From Microbacterium sp. Clip185 (GTDB taxonomy: Bacteria; Actinomycetota; Actinomycetes; Actinomycetales; Microbacteriaceae), in NCBI RefSeq assembly GCF_028743715.1, contig NZ_CP117996.1, forward strand, positions 1,860,001 through 1,924,000: 64,000 nt of DNA, written 5' to 3'. The stretch's first letter is position 1. Each line of letters begins with the position of its first letter. Position numbers and translations under genes: made by a program. This document shows positions 1 to 7,521 of the stretch, in pieces. The notes below the pieces were generated by a model. That model was not told the origin of the DNA and searched no databases. It was given only the letters and a program-made list of their open reading frames with translations.

Positions 1-739
1 GTCCGTCGGCGTTCTGGAACGAGACGTGGATGCCGGGCGAATCGACGAGGTCGATGTCGTGCACGCTGACATCATCGGCTTTCGTCGCCTGCACGAGCCG
101 CGGGACGTTCTGGATGCCGTGCCCTTTCGCCGCCTGAGCGAGGTCCCACCAGCTCTGCGACGCGCCCAGCGTCGTCGCACCGCCGCGTCCGTCGATGCGC
201 CCCTGTCGTCCTGCCGCATCCGGTGTCGACGCCAGACCGCTGTGCGCGCCGGCGAGCGTCAACAGCGGCGCGCACCCGCCACCGCTCCTGCCCACCGTGC
301 CGCAGCTCTCCCGACCCGCGATCTGGTAGTCGGCGGGGTTGCGCGAGGCGAAGAGCGTCACGGTGGAGTCGAGCAGGAGCACCTCGCCCTGCCGAAGCGT
401 GAGAGGTGCCGTGAGGAAGTCCGTCAGCGCTCCGGATGCCGCCAGTCGCACCGCCACGACCGCATCGCCGGTCTGAGCGCAACCGTCCAACGCCTGCTGG
501 ATCCGTGCCGTGTCGGGCGGGGCGGCCTCGTCGGCGTCGTCGGCGGTGCCGTCGGTCAGGGCGAGCTGGGCGGCGACGGTCGCGCACGTCTCAGCGGGGG
601 CCGTGGGCTCTGAGACGGAGCGGCGGTCTCCTGACGCGAGGGTCGCCGCGTCATGCGACGCGATGCCCCGGAGAGCGGCGCAGCCGCTGAGAACCACCAG
701 GAGAAGCAGCGCGACCGAGACCACAGATCGAACCCGCAC
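1..739 (-). CDS. Glycoside hydrolase family 28 (polygalacturonase-like) lipoprotein, N-terminal part
   Basis: The gene runs off the left edge, so only about 246 N-terminal residues are visible. The GTG at 739 opens a lipoprotein signal: two arginines, a run of leucines and valines, and the lipobox LSGC with the acceptor cysteine at residue 20. After a linker, the start of a parallel beta-helix appears with family-28 features: LLLDSTVTLFASRNPADY, then IDGRGG, NVPRLVQ and SPGIHVSFQNAD. The catalytic aspartates of GH28 lie further downstream, outside the window. The inferred role is hydrolysis of pectin-type polymers by an enzyme anchored to the outer face of the membrane. Another beta-helix carbohydrase is the main alternative. 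An internal GTG at 724 would leave the signal too short. Confidence 0.72.
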   Translation of the reverse strand, partial: MRVRSVVSVALLLLVVLSGCAALRGIASHDAATLASGDRRSVSEPTAPAETCATVAAQLALTDGTADDADEAAPPDTARIQQALDGCAQTGDAVVAVRLAASGALTDFLTAPLTLRQGEVLLLDSTVTLFASRNPADYQIAGRESCGTVGRSGGGCAPLLTLAGAHSGLASTPDAAGRQGRIDGRGGATTLGASQSWWDLAQAAKGHGIQNVPRLVQATKADDVSVHDIDLVDSPGIHVSFQNADG

Positions 740-801
740 CGCCGGATGCTCGCAGCGCGATCTATGCGCGCGCCGTAGATCGCCGATGCGGCGGCTGGGC
801 T

Positions 802-1017
802 TCAGCTGTCGTGGAAGTCCTCATGCAGCCGGGCTTCGGTCAGCCGGTCGCCGGGTTGCGGGGTGCGGAAGTCGCTCGGCGTGCTCGGCTCGGCCGCATC
901 CGTCGCCGCGTCGTCGTCAGCAGGGCCAGCGATCACGTCGGCATCGTGATCGAGATCGATGTCGCGGGGGTCGTCGGAGGGGTGGGGTTCGTGGGCGGGC
1001 ATGAACGGCTCACTCAT
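802..1017 (-). CDS. Small acidic hypothetical protein
   Basis: A 71-residue protein that I do not recognise. It is very rich in Asp, Glu, Pro and Ala, has no membrane segment and no cysteine, and is probably disordered in its first 50 residues. The ATG at 1017 is preferred because the sequence from there (MSEPFMPAHEPHP) has the look of a true N-terminus, whereas the upstream extension is basic and unlike the rest. No strong Shine-Dalgarno sequence is visible. It lies between a secreted glycosidase and an SseB-family gene, all on the minus strand, but nothing in the context suggests a function. Confidence 0.5.
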   Translation of the reverse strand: MSEPFMPAHEPHPSDDPRDIDLDHDADVIAGPADDDAATDAAEPSTPSDFRTPQPGDRLTEARLHEDFHDS

Positions 1018-1078
1018 GGACACGGCACGATTCTGCCGTTCCGTCGACGGGAGGGGAAGAGCCAAGATCTCCCGTCGA

Positions 1079-1864
1079 TCAGCGCAGATCGTCGCCGATC
1101 CACTCGGGCGTCAGTGCGAACGACGACGGATGCTGGGGATCGAGCACCAGCACATCGAACGCGCCGCCGATGAGCCGCAGGATCTCGCGCCCGGAGCGCG
1201 GGACCACGGTGATCTCCTTGCCCGCGTAGATCGCGTCGACTCGTTCCGAGTCGGTGAAGGCCAGGAGGATCCGCTCGCCGCGACCGTTGACGATGCTGGC
1301 AGGAGGGGAGTCGTCAACGTTCGGATCCAGGACGACGAACAGCTCGGCATCCGCGATCTCCCGGACGACCGCGGCGTAGGTCCCGTCGTCTTGCGCCGCC
1401 GTGTAGGCGTCGGCGGCAGCCTGTACGCGGGGAGCGATGACGACGGCAGCTGGCGAATCACGCTCCGCCGGAATCCACTGCCTGAAGAAGCGCAGGTTCG
1501 ACAGCGACGTCCACGGTCCCGGCGAGTCCAGCACGATCCCGGCGACACCGTTTTGCGCAAAGGATGCCAGCCAGTCGAGCACCTGCGGCAGCGGAACGGC
1601 GAGAAGGGCAGCCTCCATGCCTCCCAACTCCGCCGCACGCTCGGCGGTGCTGTAGACCCCGATGAGCGTGCCGACGCCGTCGAATTGGAATCCGCCGGGC
1701 ATCGGCTCTTCGGGTGTCCCACGGTTGACGATGAACCACTCGGGTAGCTTCGCCGCCGCCTCCCAGACGGCCATCTCGGCTTCGGTGTTCCCCGCCGCCG
1801 CACGGAAGGCCTTCTTGCGACGGTCCAACTCGCGGACCAGGGCATCACGTGTGTTCTCGCTCAC
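1079..1864 (-). CDS. SseB-family protein
   Basis: A 261-residue soluble protein with two copies of the SseB-type alpha/beta fold: residues about 20-120 (PEWFIVNRGTPEEPMPGGF ... GVYSTAERAAELG) and about 155-261 (ELFVVLDPNVDD ... RILLAFTDSERVDAI). In actinobacteria this family is widespread, is not tied to type III secretion, and its biochemical role is unknown. The frame stays open upstream to 1981, but the GTG at 1864 is preferred: it follows a GGCAGG-like stretch, and the sequence CAAGAT stands exactly six bases before it, the spacing of the leaderless promoters seen elsewhere in the window. The gene is divergent from the P-loop ATPase gene at 1959. Confidence 0.75.
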   Translation of the reverse strand: MSENTRDALVRELDRRKKAFRAAAGNTEAEMAVWEAAAKLPEWFIVNRGTPEEPMPGGFQFDGVGTLIGVYSTAERAAELGGMEAALLAVPLPQVLDWLASFAQNGVAGIVLDSPGPWTSLSNLRFFRQWIPAERDSPAAVVIAPRVQAAADAYTAAQDDGTYAAVVREIADAELFVVLDPNVDDSPPASIVNGRGERILLAFTDSERVDAIYAGKEITVVPRSGREILRLIGGAFDVLVLDPQHPSSFALTPEWIGDDLR

Positions 1865-1946
1865 CCTGCCATCTTGACCGCCGGCCCGCATCGACTCGCG
1901 CGTCTTGCCACAGGGCTCAGCATTCCGGTAAGCGGCCGGAGCGAGA

Positions 1947-1952
1947 TAGCTT
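1947..1952 (+). promoter_or_regulatory. Predicted leaderless -10 element (TAGCTT)
   Basis: TAGCTT ends six bases before the GTG at 1959, so transcription would begin at or within a base of the start codon. There is no Shine-Dalgarno sequence. The same spacing recurs across the window. Confidence 0.5.
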
Positions 1953-1958
1953 CGACTC

Positions 1959-2501
1959 GTGCGCATCGTCGTGTCCGGCACTCACGCCAGTGGCAAGAGC
2001 ACCCTCATCTCCGACTTCGCCGGGCGGCATCCGCAGTTCGTCGTTCTGACGGATCCGTTCGAGTCGATGGATGAAGCGGACGACACCCCGCGCGCGAGCA
2101 TGTTCGCCGCGCAGCTTCGGATCGCGGCGGAACGGCTCACCGAGGACGGCCCCGCCGATGTCATCGCCGAGCGCGGCCCACTGGACTTCCTCGCGTACCT
2201 TCTCGCTCTCGCGGACCTCACCGGACGCCCATTGGACGAGGACGTTCTTCGGCTGGCCACCGATCGCACCGCTGAGGCGCTGCGTACGGTCGATCTCCTG
2301 GCCGTCCTGCCCCTCACATCGGCGGACGCGATCGACGTGCCGACCGACGAGCATCTCGCGCTGCGCGAGGCGATGAACGACGTCCTGCTCGAGCTCGTCG
2401 ACGACTCCGACATCGTGGGCCGGACACGGGTGGTGGAGCTGACCGGGTCGCCGGCCCAGCGTCTTCATGCACTGGAAACGCTGGTGGCTCCCGAGGACTG
2501 A
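1959..2501 (+). CDS. P-loop AAA-family ATPase / small-molecule kinase-like protein
   Basis: A 180-residue single-domain P-loop protein. The Walker A motif GTHASGKST sits at residues 7-15. AERGPLDFLAY near residue 70 resembles the acceptor/lid region of nucleoside-kinase-like AAA_28 proteins (the NadR-kinase type). The size and the absence of other domains fit a small phosphotransferase rather than a motor ATPase; the substrate cannot be read from the sequence. The GTG start is supported by a -10 element six bases upstream and the lack of a ribosome binding site. Its 3' end overlaps the convergent asparaginase gene by 37 bases. Confidence 0.68.
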   Translation: MRIVVSGTHASGKSTLISDFAGRHPQFVVLTDPFESMDEADDTPRASMFAAQLRIAAERLTEDGPADVIAERGPLDFLAYLLALADLTGRPLDEDVLRLATDRTAEALRTVDLLAVLPLTSADAIDVPTDEHLALREAMNDVLLELVDDSDIVGRTRVVELTGSPAQRLHALETLVAPED

Positions 2502-3427
2502 TCTGGCGCCCGCCCCGCCACCGCGGCGGCAATGAGGTCGCGGTCGGCACCGCTTGCCAGCAACGCCGCCAGCAGGATGCGGGCCTGGCCCGGGCGCAGG
2601 GTCGGCGAGTGCAGGGCTCCCGCTTCGGCAAGGTCGGCACCTCCTCCGCCTCCGCCGTACGACGGGACCAGGAGCCCCCGGGGTACCCGGCTCGAAACGA
2701 CGACCGGGATGCCGCCGGCCACCGCGTCGCGCACGGCGTGGACGACCGTGGGGGTCGTGTTCCCCGACCCGAGCGCTTCGAGGACGATGCCGTCCGCTCC
2801 GGCCGCGAGGCTGGCCCTCACGTGCAGGTCGTCGGCGCCGGGCGGCAGCGCGACGACGTCGACGCGGAGCTGTGACACATCGCCGGTGAGGTGAGGTACG
2901 GCCGCCGCATCCTCTCGCGCGTGCCCGAAGGCGTCCGCACGGTCCGTCGTCAGCTTCGACAGACCCCAGGTCGAGAGGATGCGGCCGCCGAACGCGACCC
3001 AGACGCCGGGCTCCGCGGCACGGGCCGCGGCAAGGGCGACGCGGATGTTGTCGGGGCCGTCCGAGGCAGGGTGGTCGGACGTGAACTGGGCACCCGTGAA
3101 GACGACAGGCACACGCGGTGAACCCACCTGGATTGCAGCGAGCAGCGACGTCTCCTCGAGCGAGTCCGTGCCGTGCAGCACGAGCACGCCACGCACGCCC
3201 TCGTCGTCGGTGGCACGCGCGACCGCATCGACGATGTGCTGCATGTCGGCGAGCGTGAAGGTCGCCGAGTCGGCCGCCAACGCGTCGACGACACGTACGT
3301 CGTCGCCCTCGGCGAGGCCGTGGAGCAGAGCGCTCCCGCCGAGGACGGGAGCGCTCGATCCGTCGGGCGACCGGCGGCTGGCGATGGTGCCGCCGGTCGC
3401 GATGACGACGAGGTGACCTTCGCTCAC
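2465..3427 (-). CDS. L-asparaginase
   Basis: Hydrolyses L-asparagine to aspartate and ammonia. The 320-residue protein has no signal peptide, so it is expected to be cytoplasmic. The catalytic signatures are at the expected places: ATGGTIAS with the nucleophile threonine at residue 14, and LHGTDSLEETS with the Thr-Asp pair at residues 87-88. A poly-glycine stretch (SYGGGGGGADL) in the C-terminal domain is unusual. The GTG start overlaps the permease stop as GTGA, so translation is probably coupled to the permease. With the permease upstream and aspartate ammonia-lyase divergent, it forms an asparagine-to-fumarate route. Confidence 0.9.
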   Translation of the reverse strand: MSEGHLVVIATGGTIASRRSPDGSSAPVLGGSALLHGLAEGDDVRVVDALAADSATFTLADMQHIVDAVARATDDEGVRGVLVLHGTDSLEETSLLAAIQVGSPRVPVVFTGAQFTSDHPASDGPDNIRVALAAARAAEPGVWVAFGGRILSTWGLSKLTTDRADAFGHAREDAAAVPHLTGDVSQLRVDVVALPPGADDLHVRASLAAGADGIVLEALGSGNTTPTVVHAVRDAVAGGIPVVVSSRVPRGLLVPSYGGGGGGADLAEAGALHSPTLRPGQARILLAALLASGADRDLIAAAVAGRAPDQSSGATSVSSA

Positions 3428-4926
3428 GAGCCGCCCTCGTCCGTGCGCTGCAGTGCGGCGATCGTGCCGGTCTGCTCGGCGGCCAGCATCCGAATGCGGT
3501 CGCGCAGCAGGAACCAGCCGCCGATGAGGGCGGGCACGATCACGATGAGCGAACCGACCGTGAAGGTGCCGATCGGGAAGTCGAGTGCCATGAGGACGAT
3601 GACGGCGGCGAGGAAGACGAGGGTCACCCAGCCGGTGTAGGGGGCTCCCGGCATCCGGAACGACGGGCGCTCCATCACGCCGGATCGCGCCAGTCGCTGC
3701 AGTTTGATCTGGCAGAGGATGATGACTGCCCAGGCGCTGATGATGCCGAGGGCCGAGACGTTCAGGGCGATCTCGAACGCCTGCGAGGGAACGAGCGCGT
3801 TGAGCACGACGCCGAGGGCGGTGACGACCGCGGTGACCGCGATGCCCATGTAGGGCACGCCCGCCCGGTTCATGCGCATGAGGGGCGCCGGCGCGGATCC
3901 CGTGACCGCCATCGAGTGGAGGATGCGGCCCGTGGAGTACAGGCCGGCGTTGAGGGAGGAGACCACCGCCGTCAGCACGACGAGGTTCATGATGACATCC
4001 GCGCCCTGCACGCCGATCGATCCGAAGAAGGTGACGAAGGGGCTCTCGCCGGCCTTGTAGCTCGAGAACGGCAGAAGGAGGGCGAACAGCAGCACCGAGC
4101 CGACATAGAAGACGGCGAGGCGGAACACGACGGCACGGATCGCCTTCGGCATGATCTTGCGCGCGTTCTCGGTCTCGCCCGCGGCCGTGCCGACGAGCTC
4201 GATCGAGGCGTAGGCGAACACGACGCCCTGCACCACGATGAGGGCGGGGAGGATGCCGTTGGGGAATACTCCCCCGTTGTCGACGATGAGGTGGAAGCCG
4301 GGGGTGGTCCCGGCGACGGGTGTGCCGGTGACGACGAAGAAGATGCCGACGACCAGGAAGGTGACGAGGGCGGCGACCTTGATGATCGCGAACCAGAACT
4401 CGAGCTCGCCGAAGACCTTCACGGAGAGCAGATTCATCGCGAGCACCAGCACGAGGGCGACGAGTGCGAACACCCACTGCGGGATGCCGACGAGCGCGGG
4501 CACGTACTGCTTGAAGAAGTTCATGTACAGCGCGACGGCGGTGACATCGGCGACCGAGGTCATCGCCCAGTTGAGCCAGTACATCCACCCCGCAGCGAAC
4601 GCCATCTTCTCGCCGTAGAACTCGCGGGCGTACGACACGAACGAGCCGGTGGAGGGGCGGTGCACGATCAATTCACCGAGTGCGCGCATCACGAGGAAGG
4701 CGAACACGGCGCAAACCGCGTAGACGAGCACGAGCGCCGGTCCCGCCGTCGCGAGTCGGCCGCCGGCACCCATGAACAGGCCCGTTCCGATCGCGCCGCC
4801 GATGGCGATCATCTGGATCTGGCGCGGACGCAGACCCTTGTGGAAGCCCGCGCCTTCGGCCTGGGCGATCGAGGCCGTGCGCAGCAGCGCGGCCTCCGTC
4901 TGTGAGGTGCTCGACTCCGTTGTCAT
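3424..4926 (-). CDS. Amino-acid permease (APC superfamily, AnsP/GABA-permease type)
   Basis: A 500-residue integral membrane protein of the amino acid-polyamine-organocation superfamily with about twelve hydrophobic segments. The first carries the family signature AIGGAIGTGLFMGAG around residues 41-55, and the substrate-side motif GELIVHRPSTGSF follows TM3. A roughly 40-residue cytoplasmic N-terminus precedes TM1. Asparagine is the likely substrate because the next gene, overlapping by GTGA, is asparaginase; this is inference from context. The ATG at 4926 has a modest GCGAGA ribosome binding site. The divergent region carries two candidate GntR operators. Confidence 0.88.
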   Translation of the reverse strand: MTTESSTSQTEAALLRTASIAQAEGAGFHKGLRPRQIQMIAIGGAIGTGLFMGAGGRLATAGPALVLVYAVCAVFAFLVMRALGELIVHRPSTGSFVSYAREFYGEKMAFAAGWMYWLNWAMTSVADVTAVALYMNFFKQYVPALVGIPQWVFALVALVLVLAMNLLSVKVFGELEFWFAIIKVAALVTFLVVGIFFVVTGTPVAGTTPGFHLIVDNGGVFPNGILPALIVVQGVVFAYASIELVGTAAGETENARKIMPKAIRAVVFRLAVFYVGSVLLFALLLPFSSYKAGESPFVTFFGSIGVQGADVIMNLVVLTAVVSSLNAGLYSTGRILHSMAVTGSAPAPLMRMNRAGVPYMGIAVTAVVTALGVVLNALVPSQAFEIALNVSALGIISAWAVIILCQIKLQRLARSGVMERPSFRMPGAPYTGWVTLVFLAAVIVLMALDFPIGTFTVGSLIVIVPALIGGWFLLRDRIRMLAAEQTGTIAALQRTDEGGS

Positions 4927-4981
4927 GGGTTCTCGCTTTCTGGTCTCGTCGGCTCCGTCGCCGCGAGGAGGAGGATGTGCT

Positions 4982-4999
4982 ATCTGCCTGACAGGTCGG
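4982..4999. promoter_or_regulatory. Candidate GntR/FCD operator, copy 1
   Basis: ATCTGCCTGACAGGTCGG contains TGCC-T-GACA, one mismatch from the palindrome TGTC-T-GACA. It lies in the promoter region of the permease-asparaginase pair. Copy 2 is 75 bases away and matches it at 15 of 18 positions. FCD-type GntR proteins typically bind short dyads of this form. Confidence 0.55.
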
Positions 5000-5056
5000 G
5001 GACAACTGAACACCCGTTCGCGCACATTCGTCAAGTCCGGGCCGTGAAAATGTCGA

Positions 5057-5074
5057 ATCTGTCTGATAGGTTGG
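5057..5074. promoter_or_regulatory. Candidate GntR/FCD operator, copy 2
   Basis: ATCTGTCTGATAGGTTGG contains TGTC-T-GATA, also one mismatch from TGTC-T-GACA. It sits 33 bases before the aspartate ammonia-lyase start and 75 bases from copy 1, about seven helical turns. Confidence 0.55.
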
Positions 5075-5106
5075 CGCCGTTCGTCCACCTCAAGGAAGAG
5101 AGCGAC

Positions 5107-6504
5107 ATGACGACGACGCGCACCGAGCACGATCTCCTCGGACCTGCCGAGATCCCCCACGACGCGTACTGGGGTGTCCACACAGCCCGCGCCCGCGACA
5201 ACTTCCCGGTGACCGGCGTGCCGATCGGCACCTACCCGTTCCTGCTCCGCGGACTGGCATTCGTGAAGGAAGCCGCAGCACTTGCCAACCGCGACCTCGG
5301 CCTGCTCGACCCGATGCGCGCCGACGCCATCGCGGCGGCCTGCCGCGAAATCCGAGCCGGCGCGCTCGCAGACCAGTTCGTCGTCGACGTCATCCAGGGC
5401 GGAGCGGGCACGTCGACCAACATGAACGCGAACGAGGTCATCGCCAACCGCGCCCTCGAGATCCTCGGGCACGCCAAGGGCGAGTACACGCACCTGCATC
5501 CGAATGACCACGTCAACCTCAGCCAGTCCACCAACGACGCGTACCCGACGGCGATCGACGTCGCCCTCGTCGAGGGCGTCGACGGATTGGATGCGGCGAT
5601 GGGCGTGCTGCACGATGCGTTCGCAGCGAAGGCCGCCGAGTTCGCCGGCTTCGTCAAGATCGGACGGACGCAGTTGCAGGATGCGGTGCCGATGACCCTC
5701 GGCCAGGAGTTCGGAGCGTTCGCGGTGATGCTCGACGAGGACCGGAGGCGGCTGCGCGAGTCCGCACGACTCTTGCTCGAGGTGAACCTCGGCGCGACGG
5801 CGATCGGCACCGGCTTGAACGCGCCGGCCGGCTACGGCCCACTGGCCGTCCGGCACCTCGCCGAGCTCACAGGTCGCCCTTTCGTTCCCGCCGCCGACCT
5901 CGTCGAGGCCACGCAGGACCCGGGCGCGTTCGTCCACCTGTCGGGGATGCTCAAGCGCATCGCGGTGAAGCTCTCCAAGACGTGCAACGACCTTCGGCTC
6001 CTGTCGTCGGGGCCGCGCGCGGGCCTCGGCGAGATCACGCTTCCTGCGCTGCAGGCGGGATCGAGCATCATGCCGGGCAAGGTGAACCCCGTCATCCCCG
6101 AGATGGTCACGCAGGTCGCGTACACGGTGATCGCGGACGACCTCGCGGTCACCCTCGCCGCCGAGGCCGGGCAGCTGCAGTTGAACGCGTTCGAACCGGT
6201 CATCGTGCGCGCGCTGTCGCAGAGCATCGCGCACCTGACCGCGGCGTGCCGGCTGCTCGCCGATCGGTGCGTGAGCGGCATCCAGGCTCGTCCGGAGGTG
6301 ATGGCCGCCCGCGTGACGGATTCGATCGGACTCGCGACCGCGCTCAACCCGCTGATCGGCTACCGCGCCGCGACCGAGGTCGCCGGTGAGGCGCTGCGCT
6401 CGGGGCGCTCGGTGCCCGAGGTCGTGCTCGAGCGTGGACTGCTGGATGCCGACACCCTGGTGGCGGCACTCAGTCCAGAGAAGCTGGTTCCGACAGCGGG
6501 CTGA
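5107..6504 (+). CDS. aspA: Aspartate ammonia-lyase
   Basis: Converts L-aspartate to fumarate and ammonia. The 465-residue protein belongs to the fumarase/aspartase superfamily: the signature loop GSSIMPGKVNP is at about residues 318-328, and GTSTNMNANEVIANRA and HPNDHVNLSQSTND form other parts of the active site. Aspartase rather than fumarase is inferred from the asparaginase and permease next door. The ATG at 5107 is chosen because AGGAAGAG lies seven bases ahead of it; an in-frame ATG at 4975 would add 44 residues unlike the family. The 3' end overlaps the convergent gntR gene by 35 bases. Confidence 0.9.
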   Translation: MTTTRTEHDLLGPAEIPHDAYWGVHTARARDNFPVTGVPIGTYPFLLRGLAFVKEAAALANRDLGLLDPMRADAIAAACREIRAGALADQFVVDVIQGGAGTSTNMNANEVIANRALEILGHAKGEYTHLHPNDHVNLSQSTNDAYPTAIDVALVEGVDGLDAAMGVLHDAFAAKAAEFAGFVKIGRTQLQDAVPMTLGQEFGAFAVMLDEDRRRLRESARLLLEVNLGATAIGTGLNAPAGYGPLAVRHLAELTGRPFVPAADLVEATQDPGAFVHLSGMLKRIAVKLSKTCNDLRLLSSGPRAGLGEITLPALQAGSSIMPGKVNPVIPEMVTQVAYTVIADDLAVTLAAEAGQLQLNAFEPVIVRALSQSIAHLTAACRLLADRCVSGIQARPEVMAARVTDSIGLATALNPLIGYRAATEVAGEALRSGRSVPEVVLERGLLDADTLVAALSPEKLVPTAG

Positions 6505-7153
6505 CGACGCGTTCGACCGCGCCGAGGTGCGCGCGCATGGCCTCGCGCGCCTCGATGGCCGAGCCGATGCCGATCGCCTCGGCGATCGCCCGGTGCTCCC
6601 GCGAGGAGGGATCGCGACGATCCGCGATGAGGTTGACGACGCCGGATTGATGGCTGAGGGCGTCTCGGATGTCGCCGACAGCGCGGGCGAACACCGCGTT
6701 GCCGGATGCCTCGGCCACGAGCACGTGGAAGCGCGAGTCGAGCTCGACCCACTCCTCCGGGTCGGTCGTGGCGTCCATGCGGTCGCACAGCGCCACGAGC
6801 TCCGCGCGCTGTTCGTCAGTGCGTCGCTCGGCGGCGAGGCCCGCGGCGGGCACCTCGATGTGCGGTCGCGCTTCGCTCAGGTCGCGCGGCGAGAAGTCGC
6901 CGTAGCCGAGGGAGAGGGCGGGTCGGTCCGACACCACGTACGTGCCGCTTCCGGTCCGGGTGCGGGTGAGGCCGAGGGTCTGGAGGGAGCGGATGGCCTC
7001 GCGCACACTCGGACGGCTTACACCGTAACGCTCGGCGAGGGCGGCTTCGGAGGGAAGCCTCTCCCCCACCGCGAGGCGCCCGGTGACGATGTCCTCGCGC
7101 AGCCCGTCGAACACCCCGTCCGCCGCGCGGGCGCCGACAGCGGGCGAGCTCAT
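6470..7153 (-). CDS. GntR-family regulator with FCD domain
   Basis: A 227-residue FadR-type regulator. The N-terminal winged helix-turn-helix spans residues about 12-75 (RLPSEAALAERYGVSRPSVRE, then GSGTYV in the wing). The C-terminal FCD ligand domain keeps the metal-binding set: Asp and His in ELDSRFHVLV, His in REHRAI and His in RAHLGAVE. These residues usually bind a divalent metal that contacts a carboxylate ligand, so an amino or dicarboxylic acid effector is likely. It is convergent with aspA and probably acts on the twin dyads at 4982-5074. The ATG has GGGGGAG close upstream and overlaps the stop of a tiny open frame. Confidence 0.85.
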   Translation of the reverse strand: MSSPAVGARAADGVFDGLREDIVTGRLAVGERLPSEAALAERYGVSRPSVREAIRSLQTLGLTRTRTGSGTYVVSDRPALSLGYGDFSPRDLSEARPHIEVPAAGLAAERRTDEQRAELVALCDRMDATTDPEEWVELDSRFHVLVAEASGNAVFARAVGDIRDALSHQSGVVNLIADRRDPSSREHRAIAEAIGIGSAIEAREAMRAHLGAVERVVSPLSEPASLD

Positions 7154-7188
7154 CGCGCTCCCCCGGTCCGCATCCTCACGCCAGCCAC
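7150..7188 (-). other. Possible 12-codon leaderless upstream ORF of gntR
   Basis: A GTG exactly six bases after the -10 element opens twelve sense codons that end in TGA overlapping the gntR start as ATGA. It could be a coupled leader peptide. Equally, this stretch could simply be the untranslated leader carrying the gntR ribosome binding site. Confidence 0.25.
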
Positions 7189-7194
7189 CCGGTC

Positions 7195-7200
7195 AGCCTA
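7195..7200 (-). promoter_or_regulatory. Predicted -10 element of gntR (TAGGCT)
   Basis: TAGGCT on the minus strand, 41 bases ahead of the gntR ATG and six bases ahead of the small upstream GTG. Confidence 0.4.
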
Positions 7201-7268
7201 TCGGGCGGTGCGGCCGGGGCTGGGAGGCTCACGGAGCCGGACCGAGCATGCCACCTGCACAAAGCAAG

Positions 7269-7306
7269 AGCCCCGGCGGTCCGCTCTCGCGCGGATTTCC
7301 GGGGCT
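7269..7306 (-). terminator. Rho-independent terminator of tRNA-Gln
   Basis: Eight-base arms (AGCCCCGG and CCGGGGCT) enclose an inner five-base stem. The hairpin lies just downstream of the tRNA and is followed on the minus strand by a T-rich stretch (CTTGCTTTG). Confidence 0.75.
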
Positions 7307-7316
7307 ATCTGTCTTG

Positions 7317-7388
7317 CTGGGGTACCTGGACTCGAACCAAGAACAACTGAACCAGAATCAGCCGTGTTGCCAATTACACCATACCCCA
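7317..7388 (-). tRNA. tRNA-Gln (anticodon CTG)
   Basis: A complete cloverleaf of 72 bases. Acceptor arms TGGGGTA and TACCCCA pair perfectly; the D-stem is GTGT/ACAC, the anticodon loop is TTCTGGT with CTG at the anticodon position, and the T-arm contains TTCGAGT. The discriminator is G, and the CCA end is not encoded. It is transcribed on the minus strand as a single gene with its own terminator. Confidence 0.97.
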
Positions 7389-7509
7389 CCGGCTTCTACC
7401 GAAGTAGCGCCAAGAGAAGAGCTTAGCCCACGCCCGCGGCAATCCCAAACCGAGACGGGCTCACGGCGATGCCATCGGTCGCTCATCCGCAATCCTCCGC
7501 CGGGGCCCG

Positions 7510-7515
7510 TACGGT
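7510..7515 (+). promoter_or_regulatory. Predicted leaderless -10 element (TACGGT)
   Basis: TACGGT ends six bases before the ATG at 7522, and no Shine-Dalgarno sequence is present. Confidence 0.45.
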
Positions 7516-7521
7516 CCTGCC

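Noticed and set aside
3424..6234. A 936-codon minus-strand open frame covering the permease and all of aspA
   Set aside because: Only the part up to 4926 is permease. The rest is Arg/Asp-rich antisense of aspA, produced by the high GC content.
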